NCBI GenBank assembly: GCA_017453865.1 | Contig: JAFTEC010000107.1 | Location: 1 to 45,226, forward strand | Source of the DNA: Lachnospiraceae bacterium | GTDB taxonomy: Bacteria; Bacillota; Clostridia; Lachnospirales; Lachnospiraceae | DNA length: 45,226 nucleotides | Reading direction: 5' to 3' | In this document: piece after piece, positions 36,102-43,357 of the stretch | Numbering within the stretch: position 1 is the stretch's first letter | How the letters are laid out: every line of letters starts with the position of its first letter | Translations under genes and position numbers: made by a program | The notes under the pieces: model-generated | What the model saw: the letters and a program-made list of their open reading frames with translations, nothing else | Databases searched by the model: none | What the model was told of the DNA's origin: nothing

Positions 36102-36130
36102 ATTGTAGCAAAAAGCAGACAATTCTTCAA
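36102..36130 (-). promoter_or_regulatory. Sigma-A promoter of citrate synthase
   Basis: On the minus strand: TTGAAG (36130-36125), 17-bp spacer, TACAAT (36107-36102), giving a leader of about 100 bases. Confidence 0.6.
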
Positions 36131-36164
36131 ACCGTGCCGAAACGGATCGGGAAACGGCGGATAA

Positions 36165-36193
36165 TTGCTTATTTCACTTATATATGGTAGAAT
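36165..36193 (+). promoter_or_regulatory. Sigma-A promoter of the CheY/CheX pair
   Basis: TTGCTT (36165-36170), 17-bp spacer, TAGAAT (36188-36193). It is back to back with the citrate synthase promoter, 35 bases apart. Confidence 0.65.
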
Positions 36194-36227
36194 GCAAGGA
36201 CAATCGCTTAATAAAGAGAGGCTGGTC

Positions 36228-36608
36228 ATGGATATTTCTGAGCTTAAAGTAATGATCTGCGATGATTCACTTCTCGCAAGAAAGAATCTGCGGGACGGTC
36301 TGAAAGGACTTGGCTGCAATAATATTCTTGAGGTATTTGACGGGCAGGAAGCCGTAGATACTTATATGTCCGAAAAGCCGGATGTTGTTTTTCTTGACAT
36401 AGTCATGCCTGTAAAGGACGGTATCACAGCCGCAAGGGAGATCTGCGGAGCGGATCCTGATGCATATATAGTTATGGTTTCCTCCGTAGGAACACAGGTA
36501 CACCTTAGGGAAGCAATAAAGGCCGGAGCCAAGGATTTCCTGCAGAAACCCACTACTCCGGAGCAGATACGGAATGCACTTGAACACATATCCGGAGGTG
36601 ATGAATAG
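36228..36608 (+). CDS. CheY-like single-domain response regulator
   Basis: A 126-residue receiver domain with no output domain. Acidic pocket Asp12-Asp13, phosphoacceptor Asp57 (VVFLDIVMP), switch Ser85/Ser86 and Lys107 (LQKPTT) are all present. The longer open frame from 36165 includes promoter sequence; the ATG at 36228 has GAGAGG upstream. The CheX-like gene follows directly (TAG then ATG). Such a pair suggests a phosphorylated receiver switched off by its own phosphatase. No kinase or chemoreceptor gene is in the window. Confidence 0.93.
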   Translation: MDISELKVMICDDSLLARKNLRDGLKGLGCNNILEVFDGQEAVDTYMSEKPDVVFLDIVMPVKDGITAAREICGADPDAYIVMVSSVGTQVHLREAIKAGAKDFLQKPTTPEQIRNALEHISGGDE

Positions 36609-37049
36609 ATGTCCCGCAAGTCAATATACCTTGCAGAACTTATCTTCAACCTGAACCGTTTTGTTGACAAGGATATAACCTCCCGCCCTACTGAGATCGT
36701 GCAGAAGATACCGGAAAACTGCCATATAGCACAGGGCATCACCGGGGATTATACCGCCTTGTCCGCTCTTTATGCGGAGCCGCAGGTGCTCACGGATTTT
36801 GCTGCCATGTATTCAAAGATCGAGCTGGATCATTATGAAGAGATAGTAAATGAGCTGGCCGCAGACTTCCTGAATCTGCATAACGGTCTCTTCCTTGTGA
36901 ATCTGTCTGAATCGGAAAATGTGGAATCCACCCTGACTCCGCCGGTTTCCGATGAAAAGAACGGTCCCATTGAGCTTTACTCCTACACCTATGTGATGCC
37001 GGTGGACTTCGCCTTCGGAACCGTCAATTTCATTCTGTCCGAGAAATAG
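36609..37049 (+). CDS. CheX-like phosphatase domain protein
   Basis: A 146-residue protein with the overall pattern of CheC/CheX/FliY phosphatases: an amphipathic helix region around 57-95, DFLNLHNG (86-93) at the place of the E-x-x-N-x3-G motif with Asp instead of Glu, then LTPPVSDEK and a final strand pair. CheX dephosphorylates CheY-P, which fits the gene immediately before it. The assignment is by pattern and context. Ribosome binding site GGAGGTGATG within the end of the regulator gene. The terminator at 37082-37108 follows. Confidence 0.65.
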   Translation: MSRKSIYLAELIFNLNRFVDKDITSRPTEIVQKIPENCHIAQGITGDYTALSALYAEPQVLTDFAAMYSKIELDHYEEIVNELAADFLNLHNGLFLVNLSESENVESTLTPPVSDEKNGPIELYSYTYVMPVDFAFGTVNFILSEK

Positions 37050-37081
37050 CTCTTTATATCAGAGAAAAACAGAGACGCCAA

Positions 37082-37108
37082 AAGGCTGCGGTTTCCGCAG
37101 CCTTATAT
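37082..37108. terminator. Bidirectional terminator between the CheX-like and STAS genes
   Basis: AAGGCTGCGG (37082-37091), TTT loop, CCGCAGCCTT (37095-37104): a perfect 10-bp stem with A-rich left and T-rich right flanks. It serves two genes that end facing each other. Confidence 0.85.
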
Positions 37109-37139
37109 TTTCAGCCTGACATTAAAAGAAAATAATACT

Positions 37140-37439
37140 TTATTCGATCGTAAGAATATCCGCAAAACCGGTAACATCAAAGATCTCATTTACCTCATCC
37201 CTGACATTCCTTACAACCATGCTTCCCTGCTTATTCATTGTCTTCTGGGCAGAGAGAAGAACACGGAGACCGGCACTGGAGATATACTCAAGCTTTGAAA
37301 GATCCATAACCAGGCTCTCTACTCCTTCGATGGATTCCTTGATGTCAGCCTCGAGCTGAGGGGCCGTTGTGGTATCAAGTCTTCCCTCCAGAAAATATGT
37401 GCAGGCAGTCCCCTTCTTGTCCTTGTTGATGTTAAGCAT
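37140..37439 (-). CDS. STAS-domain anti-sigma factor antagonist (SpoIIAA/RsbV-like)
   Basis: A 99-residue single STAS domain. LVMDLSKLEYISSAGLRVLL (residues ~43-62) contains the Ser55 that is the phosphorylation site in this family. In partner switching the unphosphorylated form captures an anti-sigma kinase and frees the regulator it holds. The kinase-like gene is 19 bases upstream. No sigma factor and no PP2C phosphatase is adjacent, so the target of this pair is unknown. Ribosome binding site AAGGAGG. Confidence 0.9.
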   Translation of the reverse strand: MLNINKDKKGTACTYFLEGRLDTTTAPQLEADIKESIEGVESLVMDLSKLEYISSAGLRVLLSAQKTMNKQGSMVVRNVRDEVNEIFDVTGFADILTIE

Positions 37440-37458
37440 TAATCTTTCCTCCTTTATT

Positions 37459-37866
37459 CTACAAGGTTTTATGAATGGTCAGAATATTCTGTCCATCCTT
37501 GTATTCGTATTCTACTTTGTCCATGGATTTCTTTACCATGAAGATCCCCAGTCCCCCTATGGGACGCTTCTCCAGACTGAGGGTTATATCCGGATCCGCC
37601 TTTTCAAGAGGATTGTAAGGCGTTCCCCTGTCGGCAAAGGATATGATAAATTCAGGGGTCTCACCCGAAACCTCTGCATTGATATCCGCGTTCCCGCTTC
37701 CGGGTTCATATGCGTAGTTCGCAATATTAACGAATATCTCCTCCACCGCGATGTCGATCTGCATCTGTGCCTTCACCGGGCAGTCATTCTCTTCCAGGAT
37801 AGCATCCACAAAGGACAACACTTCGGGGAGATTATCGGTTTTTGCTTCTATCGTAATACTCTTCAT
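37459..37866 (-). CDS. Anti-sigma-factor-type serine kinase (RsbW/SpoIIAB-like HATPase)
   Basis: A 135-residue GHKL ATPase domain. N-box VEEIFVNIANYAY (41-53; Glu42/43, Asn47, Asn50), G1 box DRGTPYNP (79-86) and G2 box GGLGIF (104-109) are intact. This is the size of RsbW/SpoIIAB, which bind a sigma factor and phosphorylate their STAS antagonist. It sits between thrC and the STAS gene, with 30 bases to thrC, so it may share thrC's transcript. Ribosome binding site is weak. Confidence 0.9.
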   Translation of the reverse strand: MKSITIEAKTDNLPEVLSFVDAILEENDCPVKAQMQIDIAVEEIFVNIANYAYEPGSGNADINAEVSGETPEFIISFADRGTPYNPLEKADPDITLSLEKRPIGGLGIFMVKKSMDKVEYEYKDGQNILTIHKTL

Positions 37867-37896
37867 AAGATCTTACGAAACCCCTCATTGGATCAT

Positions 37897-39381
37897 TCAC
37901 GAAAGAAATCTTTCGACCTCTTCCATCATACCATCAATTTTGCATTCTGTCTTGTGAATAATTTCAGCATTTCTGATTTCTTCGATCGCAGGCGGAATTT
38001 TCACCTTTCCGAGAGAAGAAAGCTTTTCCGCGAGCTCAAATTCATTTTGTCCCTTAAAGCTACTGTCAATAGCGCCCATAACGCTTCCGGTGAACTTAAA
38101 GGGGCTGGCGGTGGAAGCGATCAGGGTGACGGTCTTATCTCCGGTTTCCGCGAGATACTTATCATAAGCCGCAGCCGCAACAGCGGTGTGGGTATCGATG
38201 ATATAACCGCTTTCCTTAAAAAGACCCCTTATCTTTTCCGAGGTTTCCTTTTCGGAAGCATAATAGGCTTCAAAGTCCGTCAATTTCTTTTTCATAAGGG
38301 AAGTGATCTCGTATCTCCCCTCCCTCTTAAGGGATGCCATCAGGGAAGCATTCTTTTCCGGGTCATCCCCGGCAATATGGTATATCAGACGCTCCAGATT
38401 GCTGGATATCAGGATATCCATCGAGGGTGAACTGGTAAGAATGAACTCTCTGTTCCTATCATATTCCCCTGTCCTGAAGAAATCAAACAAAACTTTGTTT
38501 TCATTTGAGGCACAGATAAGCTTCCGGACCGGAAGCCCCATCTGCTTCGCATAATAAGCCGCAAGGATATTGCCGAAATTGCCGGTCGGAACAACGAAGT
38601 TGACCTCTTCTCCGTCCTTTATCTCATTATTTTTAAGAAGTCTGGAATATGAATAAACATAGTAAACTATCTGGGGCACCAGCCGTCCTATGTTTATGGA
38701 ATTGGCACTGGAAAACTGGAAGCCCTTTTTATCAAGCCGGCTTCCAAGCTCCCTGTCGGAGAAAATAGCCTTTACCCCTGTCTGACAGTCGTCAAAATTC
38801 CCGTCCACACCGATAACCCTGGTATTCTTTCCCTTTTCGGTCACCATCTGCTTCTTCTGTACGGGGCTCACGCCGTCCTTCGGGAAAAATACGACGATCC
38901 TCGTACCCTCTACATCGGCAAAACCCGCCAGAGCAGCCTTACCGGTATCCCCGCTCGTGGCGGTAAGGATGACTATCTCATTTTTAACATTATTCTTTTT
39001 TGCGGCGGTGGTCATCAAATGGGGAAGTATGGAAAGAGCCATATCCTTAAAGGCAATGGTCTTCCCATGGAAAAGCTCCATATAGAAAGCCCCTCCCGCC
39101 TTCCTGAGCGGAACGATCTCAGGCGTATCGAACTTGTCATCATATGCACGCCCGATACAGCCTCGTAATTCTTCCTCCGTAAAATCCGTCAGAAGCTCCT
39201 TCATTACCGTGTATGCACATTCCCTGTAGTCCATATCAGATATTTCCTTAAGGGAAACAGGGAGCTTCGGAAGCTCTACCGGAACAAAAAGCCCTCCGTC
39301 ATCGCAGAGCCCCTTAAGTATGGCTTCGGAGGCGGTGCATCGTATTCTGTTGTCTCTTGTGCTTGTGTATTGAAGATTCAT
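37897..39381 (-). CDS. thrC: Threonine synthase
   Basis: A 494-residue PLP enzyme converting O-phosphohomoserine to threonine. The PLP lysine is Lys112 in FHGKTIAFKDMA; the phosphate-binding loop is VPTGNFGNILAAYYA. The N-terminal TSTRDN start and length match the longer bacterial/fungal ThrC type. There is no ribosome binding site before the ATG, and a promoter at 39393-39421 would start transcription only about 5 bases upstream, so the message may be leaderless. Works with asd in the aspartate family. Confidence 0.96.
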   Translation of the reverse strand: MNLQYTSTRDNRIRCTASEAILKGLCDDGGLFVPVELPKLPVSLKEISDMDYRECAYTVMKELLTDFTEEELRGCIGRAYDDKFDTPEIVPLRKAGGAFYMELFHGKTIAFKDMALSILPHLMTTAAKKNNVKNEIVILTATSGDTGKAALAGFADVEGTRIVVFFPKDGVSPVQKKQMVTEKGKNTRVIGVDGNFDDCQTGVKAIFSDRELGSRLDKKGFQFSSANSINIGRLVPQIVYYVYSYSRLLKNNEIKDGEEVNFVVPTGNFGNILAAYYAKQMGLPVRKLICASNENKVLFDFFRTGEYDRNREFILTSSPSMDILISSNLERLIYHIAGDDPEKNASLMASLKREGRYEITSLMKKKLTDFEAYYASEKETSEKIRGLFKESGYIIDTHTAVAAAAYDKYLAETGDKTVTLIASTASPFKFTGSVMGAIDSSFKGQNEFELAEKLSSLGKVKIPPAIEEIRNAEIIHKTECKIDGMMEEVERFLS

Positions 39382-39392
39382 CTCAGTTGGTT

Positions 39393-39421
39393 ATTGTAAC
39401 ATAAAAGGGACACACCCGCAA
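39393..39421 (-). promoter_or_regulatory. Candidate promoter of thrC
   Basis: On the minus strand: TTGCGG (39421-39416), 17-bp spacer, TACAAT (39398-39393), ending 11 bases before the thrC ATG. It overlaps the inverted repeat at 39400-39440. Confidence 0.45.
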
Positions 39422-39440
39422 CGAGTAAGCCCCTTTTATG
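39400..39440 (-). terminator. Inverted repeat between the SleB-type gene and thrC, possible terminator
   Basis: CATAAAAGGG (39400-39409) and CCCTTTTATG (39431-39440) form a perfect 10-bp stem. In minus-strand direction CCCTTTTATGTT supplies a U-rich 3' arm, so it could end the SleB-type transcript. It could equally be an operator for thrC. Confidence 0.4.
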
Positions 39441-39526
39441 AAAGATATGAAGAAGTTTAAAAACTGTCACTTGTAATTAATGGCAAACGACAAAATTCTT
39501 TTTACTTTGTCATTCACTATAAGAGA

Positions 39527-40306
39527 TCATACAAAGAAGCTGTGGGCTCCCGCTGTGGCTACAAGGGTCCTTCCTCCGAAGCTTCCGCCCCTGTGGAAAT
39601 ACAGAGCTCCGCCAACCGTATTTTTCCCGGCAACGGCCTCCTTTACAGCCGCAATCGTAGATGCTGAGGGAACCGCAACCGCAAATTTTCCGCTGGAAAC
39701 GGGTCCGAACTGTCCGGGAGCTGTCAGCACACCCATAATGGTATTGGGATGGAAGGGACTTCTTACCCTGTTAAGGATCACATTTGCGATCCCGATACGT
39801 CCCTCTATGCAGTCATGACCGTCCTCTGCCTCAACTATCTTACACAGCGCATTGAAATCACTGTCAGACATTCCGGAAGCGGAAAGGGCTTCCTCGAATC
39901 TCCTCTGTGTCTCCTCTGCCTGCTTACGTGCTTCCTCTTCAGCCTTTTTCCTGGCTATCTCGTCTTCCATAGCCTTTTTCTCGGCCTCAGCCCTCGCCTT
40001 CTGTTCCTCGGCAAGCCTCTTCTGTGCTTCTATCTCTGCCTCTGCCTTAGCTTTTGCCTGGGCTGCGGCCTTCTGCTGCTCTGCTATCTGCTGCTCGGCA
40101 CGCACCTTGGCAGCCTTTGCCGCCTCCTCCTGGGCAATTATCCGGGCATTAACATTTGCGCCCTCCTGATAAGCAGCCGCGGGAGCTTGAGCCACCTCCT
40201 CGGCGTGAACGGATACGGCGGTGAACATTATCATCATTACCAGTGCTGCCAGGAAACAGACAAGCGCTAAAAAAACATTCTTTGCATTTACATCTGATGA
40301 ATACAT
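39527..40306 (-). CDS. SleB/CwlJ-type cell wall hydrolase with coiled-coil region
   Basis: A 259-residue secreted or membrane-anchored enzyme. A hydrophobic segment (11-34, ending VSVHAEE) is a signal peptide or anchor. Residues ~45-142 are an Ala/Glu/Lys/Gln-rich coiled coil. The C-terminal Hydrolase_2 domain begins ALCKIVEAEDGHDCIEGRIG, with Glu159 the probable catalytic acid, and ends AGAHSFFV. Relatives cleave peptidoglycan, many as spore cortex-lytic enzymes. The family link is firm; a sporulation role is not shown. Promoter at 40379-40407. Confidence 0.9.
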   Translation of the reverse strand: MYSSDVNAKNVFLALVCFLAALVMMIMFTAVSVHAEEVAQAPAAAYQEGANVNARIIAQEEAAKAAKVRAEQQIAEQQKAAAQAKAKAEAEIEAQKRLAEEQKARAEAEKKAMEDEIARKKAEEEARKQAEETQRRFEEALSASGMSDSDFNALCKIVEAEDGHDCIEGRIGIANVILNRVRSPFHPNTIMGVLTAPGQFGPVSSGKFAVAVPSASTIAAVKEAVAGKNTVGGALYFHRGGSFGGRTLVATAGAHSFFV

Positions 40307-40378
40307 CTCTATATCTTCTCCTTTACCATGTGTCCCTCTTACCCCGACACTTTATTTCTTTTCGTTATTTCGATTGGA

Positions 40379-40407
40379 ATTATATCATCTATTTTTCAAT
40401 TTGTTAA
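40379..40407 (-). promoter_or_regulatory. Sigma-A promoter of the SleB-type hydrolase gene
   Basis: On the minus strand: TTAACA (40407-40402), 17-bp spacer, TATAAT (40384-40379). The -35 and -10 boxes fit vegetative sigma-A rather than a late sporulation sigma factor. Confidence 0.7.
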
Positions 40408-40476
40408 GGATTTGTTACATACTTTTTCTAATTTTGTAATTTTGGTGCAATTATTGTCTGCTGTTTTTCGTCATAT

Positions 40477-40505
40477 TTGTATTAAATTACCGATTTTGTT
40501 ATAAT
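40477..40505 (+). promoter_or_regulatory. Candidate promoter of the AP2-domain gene
   Basis: TTGTAT (40477-40482), 17-bp spacer, TATAAT (40500-40505). Another TATAAT at 40515-40520 and one at 40591-40596 lack good -35 boxes. The whole 329-base space between the divergent genes is AT-rich and holds only promoter-like sequence. Confidence 0.5.
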
Positions 40506-40635
40506 CTTGTATACTATAATACCTGTCAATTCTTACAGAAGAATGTTAAGCAAATATTGCTTATGTAAACCAGTTATTTTGTAACCTACATATAATGCCG
40601 TATATCTGCTATTATTCTTTTGGGAGATTTAAACA

Positions 40636-41433
40636 ATGAAACTGCCCCGTGGGGTCTGTAAATCCCGAAAAAAAAACGGAAACATCTATTTCCGTGTGTC
40701 CATAACCTATAAAGGAAGACATTTAAGCCTCGGAAGCTCGGAGGACCTGAAGACCGCCGCTATGATATATGAAGAAGCAGCCCTCTTAAAGGACAATGAT
40801 GACGGGGTGGATGATTTTTCATCTTATGAATATATTTCCTTTGATAAATATCTTACTATCATCAATTACCGGGATAACGGTGTCTACTTCCATAATCCCA
40901 TTTATCTTCACCAGCGCTATTTTTCATACTTTCTGGACAGGGATACCGAGCTGAAATTTGATACTGATGATCTTTTTTTCTATTCCCAGCACAGGATACA
41001 GAAGCGGGGAGGCCACCTCTTTGTTGAAAATTACGGCGCACAGATGTCACTTTTTTCCCGCTACGGGATCCATCCCTTTGCTGTGGAAAACAAGGATTAC
41101 CGCTTTAAGAACGGGGATTTCCTCGACTTCAGATATGAGAATATAGAGATAATAAACCGCTATCTCGGGGTTGAGCTTATCGGAAATACGATCCCGAAAA
41201 AATACCGCTCCTATATCCATGTGAACGGATACTATAATCTGGGAATCTTTTCATCTGAGGACCGGGCGGCCATAGCCTTTAATAAAGCCCGCTCACTCCT
41301 TCGGGAAAGGGGCAGGAATAAGGACACGCCGGCAAATTATATTTCCGACATGCCCGAGGAAGAATACCGGGAGATCTATGAAAACACAGAACTCCCGGAA
41401 AGCTTTTTGAAATATGTGGAAGGACTTAAATGA
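40636..41433 (+). CDS. AP2-like DNA-binding protein with degenerate HNH-like core
   Basis: A 265-residue protein. Residues ~8-50 (GNIYFRVSITYKGRHLSLGSSEDLKTAAMIYEEA-like, given in part) and ~189-225 (YRSYIHVNGYYNLGIFSSEDRAAIAFNKA-like) both resemble the AP2 fold: three strands, then a helix beginning with Ala. Between them, DYRFKNGDFLDFRYENIEII (154-173) matches the NG-x3-DxR-x2-N core of HNH homing endonucleases found beside AP2 domains, but the catalytic His-His is replaced (Tyr155-Arg156). This suggests a former homing endonuclease turned DNA-binding protein. Ribosome binding site GGGAGA. It stands alone, converging on nagA. Function unknown; domain calls are by eye. Confidence 0.7.
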   Translation: MKLPRGVCKSRKKNGNIYFRVSITYKGRHLSLGSSEDLKTAAMIYEEAALLKDNDDGVDDFSSYEYISFDKYLTIINYRDNGVYFHNPIYLHQRYFSYFLDRDTELKFDTDDLFFYSQHRIQKRGGHLFVENYGAQMSLFSRYGIHPFAVENKDYRFKNGDFLDFRYENIEIINRYLGVELIGNTIPKKYRSYIHVNGYYNLGIFSSEDRAAIAFNKARSLLRERGRNKDTPANYISDMPEEEYREIYENTELPESFLKYVEGLK

Positions 41434-41449
41434 TACAGTCCTTTTTTGA

Positions 41450-42589
41450 TCAACGTGACAGCGGCAGTACGATCTCCCCGCGGTTTATGACGAGGCAGAC
41501 CCGAAGCTCATCATCAAGGGCAATAAGAGACGCCTTTTTTCCGGCTTCAATACTTCCGTAGCTGTCATAGATCCCGATGGATCTCGCGGGATTCACGGCA
41601 GCGCACTTTACGGCTGTTTCAAGTGGGATCCCCATTTCGAGTACTGCCGTCCTCACACAGTCCATAAGGTTTGCGGCACTTCCGGCTATGGTCCCGTTTT
41701 TCTGGGTCGCACAGAGGCCCTTCTTTATGACCGGGATCCCGCCAAGCTCATACTCACCGTCCGGCATCCCCACGGCTTCCATGCTGTCCGAGATAAAAAT
41801 GATCCTGTCATCTCCGAAAAGCTTAAACGTAGCCCTGACAACCGAAGGATGGATATGGACACCGTCGCAGATCATCTCAGCCTCCACGTATCCCGTATCA
41901 GCCGCAGCAAAAACGGGTCCCGGACTCCGGTGATTCATGGGTGCCATGGCGTTATGAATATGGGTCATATGACGGACTCCGCTTTCAAATGCCTTTTTCG
42001 CGCAGTCATAGTCCGCCGTGGAGTGAGCAAAGGAGATAACGACCTCATCCTTTAATTCGTTAATGAATCCCTCTGCCCCTTCTGTTTCCGGCGCGAGAGC
42101 CACAAGCCTTATCCTGTTACCGGAGGCTTCCTGCAGTCTTCTGAACATGGCGGCATCCGGATTCATTATGTAGTCAGGATTTTGGGCTCCCCTCTTCTCA
42201 TAGGAAATAAAGGGTCCCTCCATATTGATACCCACAAGGGCTGCACCGCTCTGTCCGCTGTAGCTTTTTGCCGCTTCCATAATCCTTAGAAGCTTCTCCT
42301 CCGGAAAGGTCATCGTTGCGGGACATATCTGGGTTATCCCCTGAGACTCCTCATATTCCGCAATTATCCTTATGACCGCTTCCTCACCCTCACAGAAGTC
42401 ATGGCCTTTGCAGCCATGGAAATGAATATCCGTGAGTCCCGGGATCAGCTTGAGGTTACTGATATCAATATCTTCAAAATCAGTATCCGGAGCATTCTCC
42501 GCTATCCTTCCGTCTTTTATATATACGTCTGTTTTCCGGAAAACACAGTCCGGACCGAAGACCATCCCTCCGGTGAGTCTGTAGTTCAT
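41450..42589 (-). CDS. nagA: N-acetylglucosamine-6-phosphate deacetylase
   Basis: A 379-residue amidohydrolase-superfamily enzyme releasing acetate from GlcNAc-6-phosphate to give GlcN-6-phosphate. Metal and active-site motifs: DIHFHGCKGHDF (about 55-66), SFAHSTAD, THIHNAMAPMNHR and the catalytic Asp in FISDSMEAVG. It lies 6 bases after nagB and is the last gene of nagE-nagB-nagA. The AP2-like gene ends 16 bases beyond its stop in the opposite direction. Confidence 0.96.
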   Translation of the reverse strand: MNYRLTGGMVFGPDCVFRKTDVYIKDGRIAENAPDTDFEDIDISNLKLIPGLTDIHFHGCKGHDFCEGEEAVIRIIAEYEESQGITQICPATMTFPEEKLLRIMEAAKSYSGQSGAALVGINMEGPFISYEKRGAQNPDYIMNPDAAMFRRLQEASGNRIRLVALAPETEGAEGFINELKDEVVISFAHSTADYDCAKKAFESGVRHMTHIHNAMAPMNHRSPGPVFAAADTGYVEAEMICDGVHIHPSVVRATFKLFGDDRIIFISDSMEAVGMPDGEYELGGIPVIKKGLCATQKNGTIAGSAANLMDCVRTAVLEMGIPLETAVKCAAVNPARSIGIYDSYGSIEAGKKASLIALDDELRVCLVINRGEIVLPLSR

Positions 42590-42595
42590 GGCCTG

Positions 42596-43339
42596 TCAAC
42601 AGCTCCTTCCGTCTCCACACTTACTGTACGCCGCTTTATCCGCAACCAGTATCACATCATCATGAAGCTGAAGAATGGAAGCAGGAACCAGCGGGGTCAC
42701 CGGACCGAAAAAGGCCTTATAAACCGCATCTGCCTTGTCCTCTCCGGACGCCGCCACAAGGATCTTCTTTGCCCTTAGGATCGAGCGGATCCCCATTGTA
42801 TAAGCATATTTCGGCACCTCCTCTCCTGCCTCGAAGAAACGCTTATTGGCTTCTATGGTGCTGTTTGTAAGGGAAACACAGTGCACGTCCTGGTCAAAGA
42901 TATCGTCAGGCTCATTAAAGCCTATGTGCCCGTTCCGCCCGAGGCCGAGAAGCTGCAGATCCTGTTCGCCAAGGCTCTGCAAAAGCTCATTGTATTCACC
43001 GCAGGCCGCTATAGGATCATCATTAAGGCCATCGGGGAGGTGGGTATTCTCAGGCTTTATATTTACCCTGTCAAACAGATTTTTATGCATATAGTAAACA
43101 TAGCTCTGGGGGTTATCCGGTCCGAGCCCCTTGTATTCATCCAGATTTACGGTAATAAGCTCGGAAAAATCCAGATCCCCCTTTTTGTACCATTCCACAA
43201 GCTGGTCATAGGTTCCAACCGGTGTGGAACCCGTGGCCAGCCCCAGTATGGAATCGGGCTTTAATATTATCTGTGCGGAAATTATATTGGCAGCCTTCCG
43301 GCTCATCTCCGCATAGTCTTTTGTTACATAGATCCGCAT
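42596..43339 (-). CDS. nagB: Glucosamine-6-phosphate deaminase
   Basis: A 247-residue enzyme converting GlcN-6-phosphate to fructose-6-phosphate and ammonia. LGLATGSTPVGTY (33-45) binds phosphate; VNLDEYKGL holds the catalytic Asp; GLGRNGHIGFNEP holds the active-site His. It has the minimal length of the Gram-positive type, without the longer C-terminal allosteric tail of the E. coli enzyme. ATG 18 bases after nagE, with AAGGG upstream. Confidence 0.97.
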   Translation of the reverse strand: MRIYVTKDYAEMSRKAANIISAQIILKPDSILGLATGSTPVGTYDQLVEWYKKGDLDFSELITVNLDEYKGLGPDNPQSYVYYMHKNLFDRVNIKPENTHLPDGLNDDPIAACGEYNELLQSLGEQDLQLLGLGRNGHIGFNEPDDIFDQDVHCVSLTNSTIEANKRFFEAGEEVPKYAYTMGIRSILRAKKILVAASGEDKADAVYKAFFGPVTPLVPASILQLHDDVILVADKAAYSKCGDGRSC

Positions 43340-43357
43340 ACCGCGATACCCTTCACC

